Assembly (NCBI GenBank): GCA_016782355.1
Contig: JADHYP010000083.1
Span: forward strand, 1-6,080
Direction: 5' to 3'
Length of the DNA stretch: 6,080 nucleotides
Source of the DNA: Candidatus Syntropharchaeum sp.
GTDB lineage: Archaea; Halobacteriota; Syntropharchaeia; Alkanophagales; Methanospirareceae
The notes under the pieces were generated by a model that did not search any database, was not told the DNA's origin, and saw only the letters and a program-made list of their open reading frames with translations. This document shows positions 4,903-6,080 of this stretch, one piece after another (position 1 is the stretch's first letter; each line of letters begins with the position of its first letter). The translations under genes and the position numbers were made by a program.

Positions 4903-5298
4903 ATGAGCGAGGAAGAAGAAAAGGCAAAGTCGATGTCGGCGTATGTCAAGTTTGAGGTGCCGGAAGAATTGCAAAGTAAGTCGTTAGAGGCGTTGGATTT
5001 GGCGCGGACGACGGGCAGCGTAAAGAAGGGGACAAATGAAACCACGAAGACCATAGAAAGAGGAATGGCAAAGTTAGTGCTGATAGGTGAGGACGTAACT
5101 CCTGTGGAGATAGTAATGCATATTCCACCGTTATGCGAAGAGAAAGGCACGCCGTACTTGTATGTGAAAAGGCAGAAAGATTTAGGGGCTGCTTGTGGTA
5201 TAAACAAAGGTTGCGCATCTGCTGCCGTCGTTGACCCTGGAAGAGCAGGGGAAGTGATTGAAGGGATTATAGGAGAGTTAAAGAGGATGAAGGTGTGA
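4903..5298 (+). CDS. rpl7ae: Ribosomal protein L7Ae (kink-turn RNA-binding protein)
   Basis: At 131 residues it is close to the usual 120-125 for archaeal L7Ae. The body starts at Y-V-K-F-E-V-P-E-E-L (14-23). The RNA-binding motif is K-K-G-T-N-E-T-T-K-T-I-E-R-G (about 41-54), followed by L-V-L-I-G-E-D-V-T-P, the H-I-P-P-L-C-E-E-K segment, P-Y-L-Y-V, and the L-G-A-A-C-G-I-N-K-G loop. The protein binds kink-turns in 23S rRNA, box C/D and H/ACA guide RNPs and RNase P RNA. The first ten residues (MSEEEEKAKS) are an acidic extension not typical of the family. The ATG at 4933 (Met 11) would give a standard N-terminus, but a G-rich run (4890-4894) eight bases upstream favours 4903. It lies in a tight cluster with S28e and L24e downstream. 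Confidence 0.95.
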   Translation: MSEEEEKAKSMSAYVKFEVPEELQSKSLEALDLARTTGSVKKGTNETTKTIERGMAKLVLIGEDVTPVEIVMHIPPLCEEKGTPYLYVKRQKDLGAACGINKGCASAAVVDPGRAGEVIEGIIGELKRMKV

Positions 5299-5331
5299 GG
5301 CGAGGGCAAAGAAGGGTGTAGGAAGAAAGAG

Positions 5332-5544
5332 ATGGGCGATGATAGGGGAACACCTGCCGAGGTAATAGAAGTGGTAGGTAGGACGGGAATGCATGGCGAA
5401 TCCACGCAGATAAAGTGTAAGGTACTGGAAGGACAGAATAAAGGAAGAATAATAACGAGGAATTGTAGAGGACCTATAAGAAGGGGCGACGTTATTGTGC
5501 TGCTGGAGACAGATAGAGAAGTGAGGAAATTACTGAGGAGATGA
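5332..5544 (+). CDS. rps28e: Ribosomal protein S28e (eS28)
   Basis: The 70-residue product is the normal size for archaeal S28e (about 64-75). It has the OB-fold signature: [16 protein letters not shown] (8-23), then Q-I-K-C-K-V-L-E-G (26-34), and the strongly conserved [23 protein letters not shown] (38-60). It ends in the basic E-V-R-K-L-L-R-R tail. It is a small-subunit protein near the mRNA exit/E-site region. GGAAG (5321-5325) precedes the ATG. It lies 33 bp after the L7Ae gene and 9 bp before the L24e gene, the usual archaeal order. Confidence 0.95.
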   Translation: MGDDRGTPAEVIEVVGRTGMHGESTQIKCKVLEGQNKGRIITRNCRGPIRRGDVIVLLETDREVRKLLRR

Positions 5545-5553
5545 GAGGAGAAG

Positions 5554-5754
5554 ATGGAGAAGAAATGCTCTTTTTGTGATTTGTCAATAGAGCCAGGTAG
5601 AGGGAAGATGTATGTAAAGCGAGATGGAACGGTTTTTTATTTTTGTAGTTCTAAGTGCGAGAGAAACATGATAAAGCTGGGGCGAAAAAGAAGGAAGGTA
5701 AAGTGGGCTGCGAAAGCAACTACTCACAAGATTGGCACAGAAGAAAGAAAATGA
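5554..5754 (+). CDS. rpl24e: Ribosomal protein L24e (eL24), zinc-binding
   Basis: The 66-residue product matches archaeal L24e in size. The treble-clef/zinc-ribbon Cys residues are all present: C5-x-x-C8 (K-C-S-F-C) and C31-x-x-x-C35 (F-C-S-S-K-C). Between them lie the typical [17 protein letters not shown] (14-30), and the tail is basic: [11 protein letters not shown] (42-52). It is a large-subunit protein at the subunit interface. A GAGGAG ribosome site sits just ahead of the ATG, nine bases after the S28e stop, so the two are translated from one message. Confidence 0.95.
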   Translation: MEKKCSFCDLSIEPGRGKMYVKRDGTVFYFCSSKCERNMIKLGRKRRKVKWAAKATTHKIGTEERK

Positions 5755-5772
5755 AAAATTAAAAATAGAATA
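5755..5772 (+). promoter_or_regulatory. Possible A/T-rich promoter for ndk
   Basis: The gap before ndk is the widest in the ribosomal cluster and begins with an A/T tract (AAAATTAAAAATAGAA) that could hold a TATA element about 35-45 bp before the ndk ATG. It may simply be an A-rich spacer in one operon transcript. Confidence 0.22.
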
Positions 5773-5804
5773 TCTCGTGAAAATCTGTGGTTAATAAAGG
5801 GATT

Positions 5805-6080
5805 ATGAAAAAAGAGAGAACCTTTTTGATGATAAAGCCAGAGGGAGTAGCGCGAGGTCTTATAGGCGAAATAATAGGGCGATTCGAAAGGAATGGATTT
5901 GGGATAGTAGCGCTGAAGCTTTCGACGATAAGCAGAGCGGTGGCAGAAAAGCAATATGAGGAGCATCGAGGGAAGGATTTTTTCGAGGGCTTGGTTTCCT
6001 ACATGTCCTCAGCTCCAACGGTATCCATGGCCATCGAGGGTGAGAATGCAATCGCAGTGGCGAGGGAAATGGCAGGCGTT
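5805..6080 (+). CDS. ndk: Nucleoside diphosphate kinase, N-terminal 92 residues (3' truncated by window edge)
   Basis: The frame is open from ATG 5805 to the edge of the window. It reads E-R-T-F-L-M-I-K-P-E-G-V-A-R-G-L-I-G-E-I-I (4-24), including the phosphate-binding Lys 11. Then come F-G-I-V-A-L-K-L-S (32-40), Y-E-E-H-R-G-K-D-F-F (51-60) and A-I-E-G-E-N-A-I-x-V-A-R-E-M (76-89), all standard NDK positions. The catalytic histidine (around residue 115-120) and the T-N-P segment fall outside the window. Family length is about 140-155, so roughly a third is missing. The enzyme transfers gamma-phosphate between NTPs and NDPs by a phosphohistidine intermediate. GGGA (5799-5802) is close to the ATG and a poor ribosome site; the family alignment, not the site, sets the start. 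Its place after L24e is conserved in many archaea, usually followed by IF2. Confidence 0.94.
   Translation, partial: MKKERTFLMIKPEGVARGLIGEIIGRFERNGFGIVALKLSTISRAVAEKQYEEHRGKDFFEGLVSYMSSAPTVSMAIEGENAIAVAREMAGV

Noticed and set aside
4888..4915. Kink-turn for L7Ae autoregulation in the leader of its own gene
   Set aside because: GATGAG-like sequence is present, but I find no CUGA/GA-pair partner forming a convincing kink-turn; the spacer is only 12 bp.
4836..5405. 189-residue open frame on the minus strand across the L7Ae gene
   Set aside because: It is a long antisense shadow of L7Ae and S28e with a low-complexity Ser/Pro/Phe-rich product and no plausible start context.

Overview
The right half of the window is archaeal. 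It carries an Orc1/Cdc6 replication initiator followed by the archaeal ribosomal cluster L7Ae, S28e (eS28), L24e (eL24) and nucleoside diphosphate kinase. In many archaea this block continues into the translation factor IF2 gene, which would lie beyond the right edge. The gene order suggests a Euryarchaeota-type genome; a methanogen, ANME-1 or Syntrophoarchaeia relative is possible, but I cannot fix the lineage from this stretch.

The left half (1-2410) is an accessory region that looks more AT-rich and partly decayed. It starts with the C-terminal end of a probable N6-adenine DNA methyltransferase. Its stop overlaps (ATGA) the start of a winged-helix/HNH restriction endonuclease gene that is split into two frames near 543. 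The HNH gene ends inside a 70-bp element with the architecture of an integron attC recombination site (942-1011). This is unexpected beside archaeal core genes and is the most interesting feature here. Next come a frameshifted TIR-domain remnant (about 1048-1264), an intact gene for a protein with a weak resemblance to Ntn-hydrolase/proteasome beta folds (1452-2285), and a second, shorter TIR remnant (about 2288-2409). The stretch reads as the eroded edge of a defence-type gene array: restriction-modification, TIR, and an unknown proteasome-like protein.

From 2449 rightwards the genes look intact. An aminoglycoside-phosphotransferase-fold kinase (minus strand) diverges from orc1/cdc6 (plus strand). 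The 117-bp gap between them holds a very AT-rich core flanked by two inverted copies of an ORB-like TCCAGTG/CACTGGA element, so it may be part of a replication origin as well as a bidirectional promoter. The orc1-L7Ae-S28e-L24e genes are tightly spaced (12, 33 and 9 bp) and are probably co-transcribed. A 49-50 bp A-rich gap precedes ndk, which runs off the right edge.
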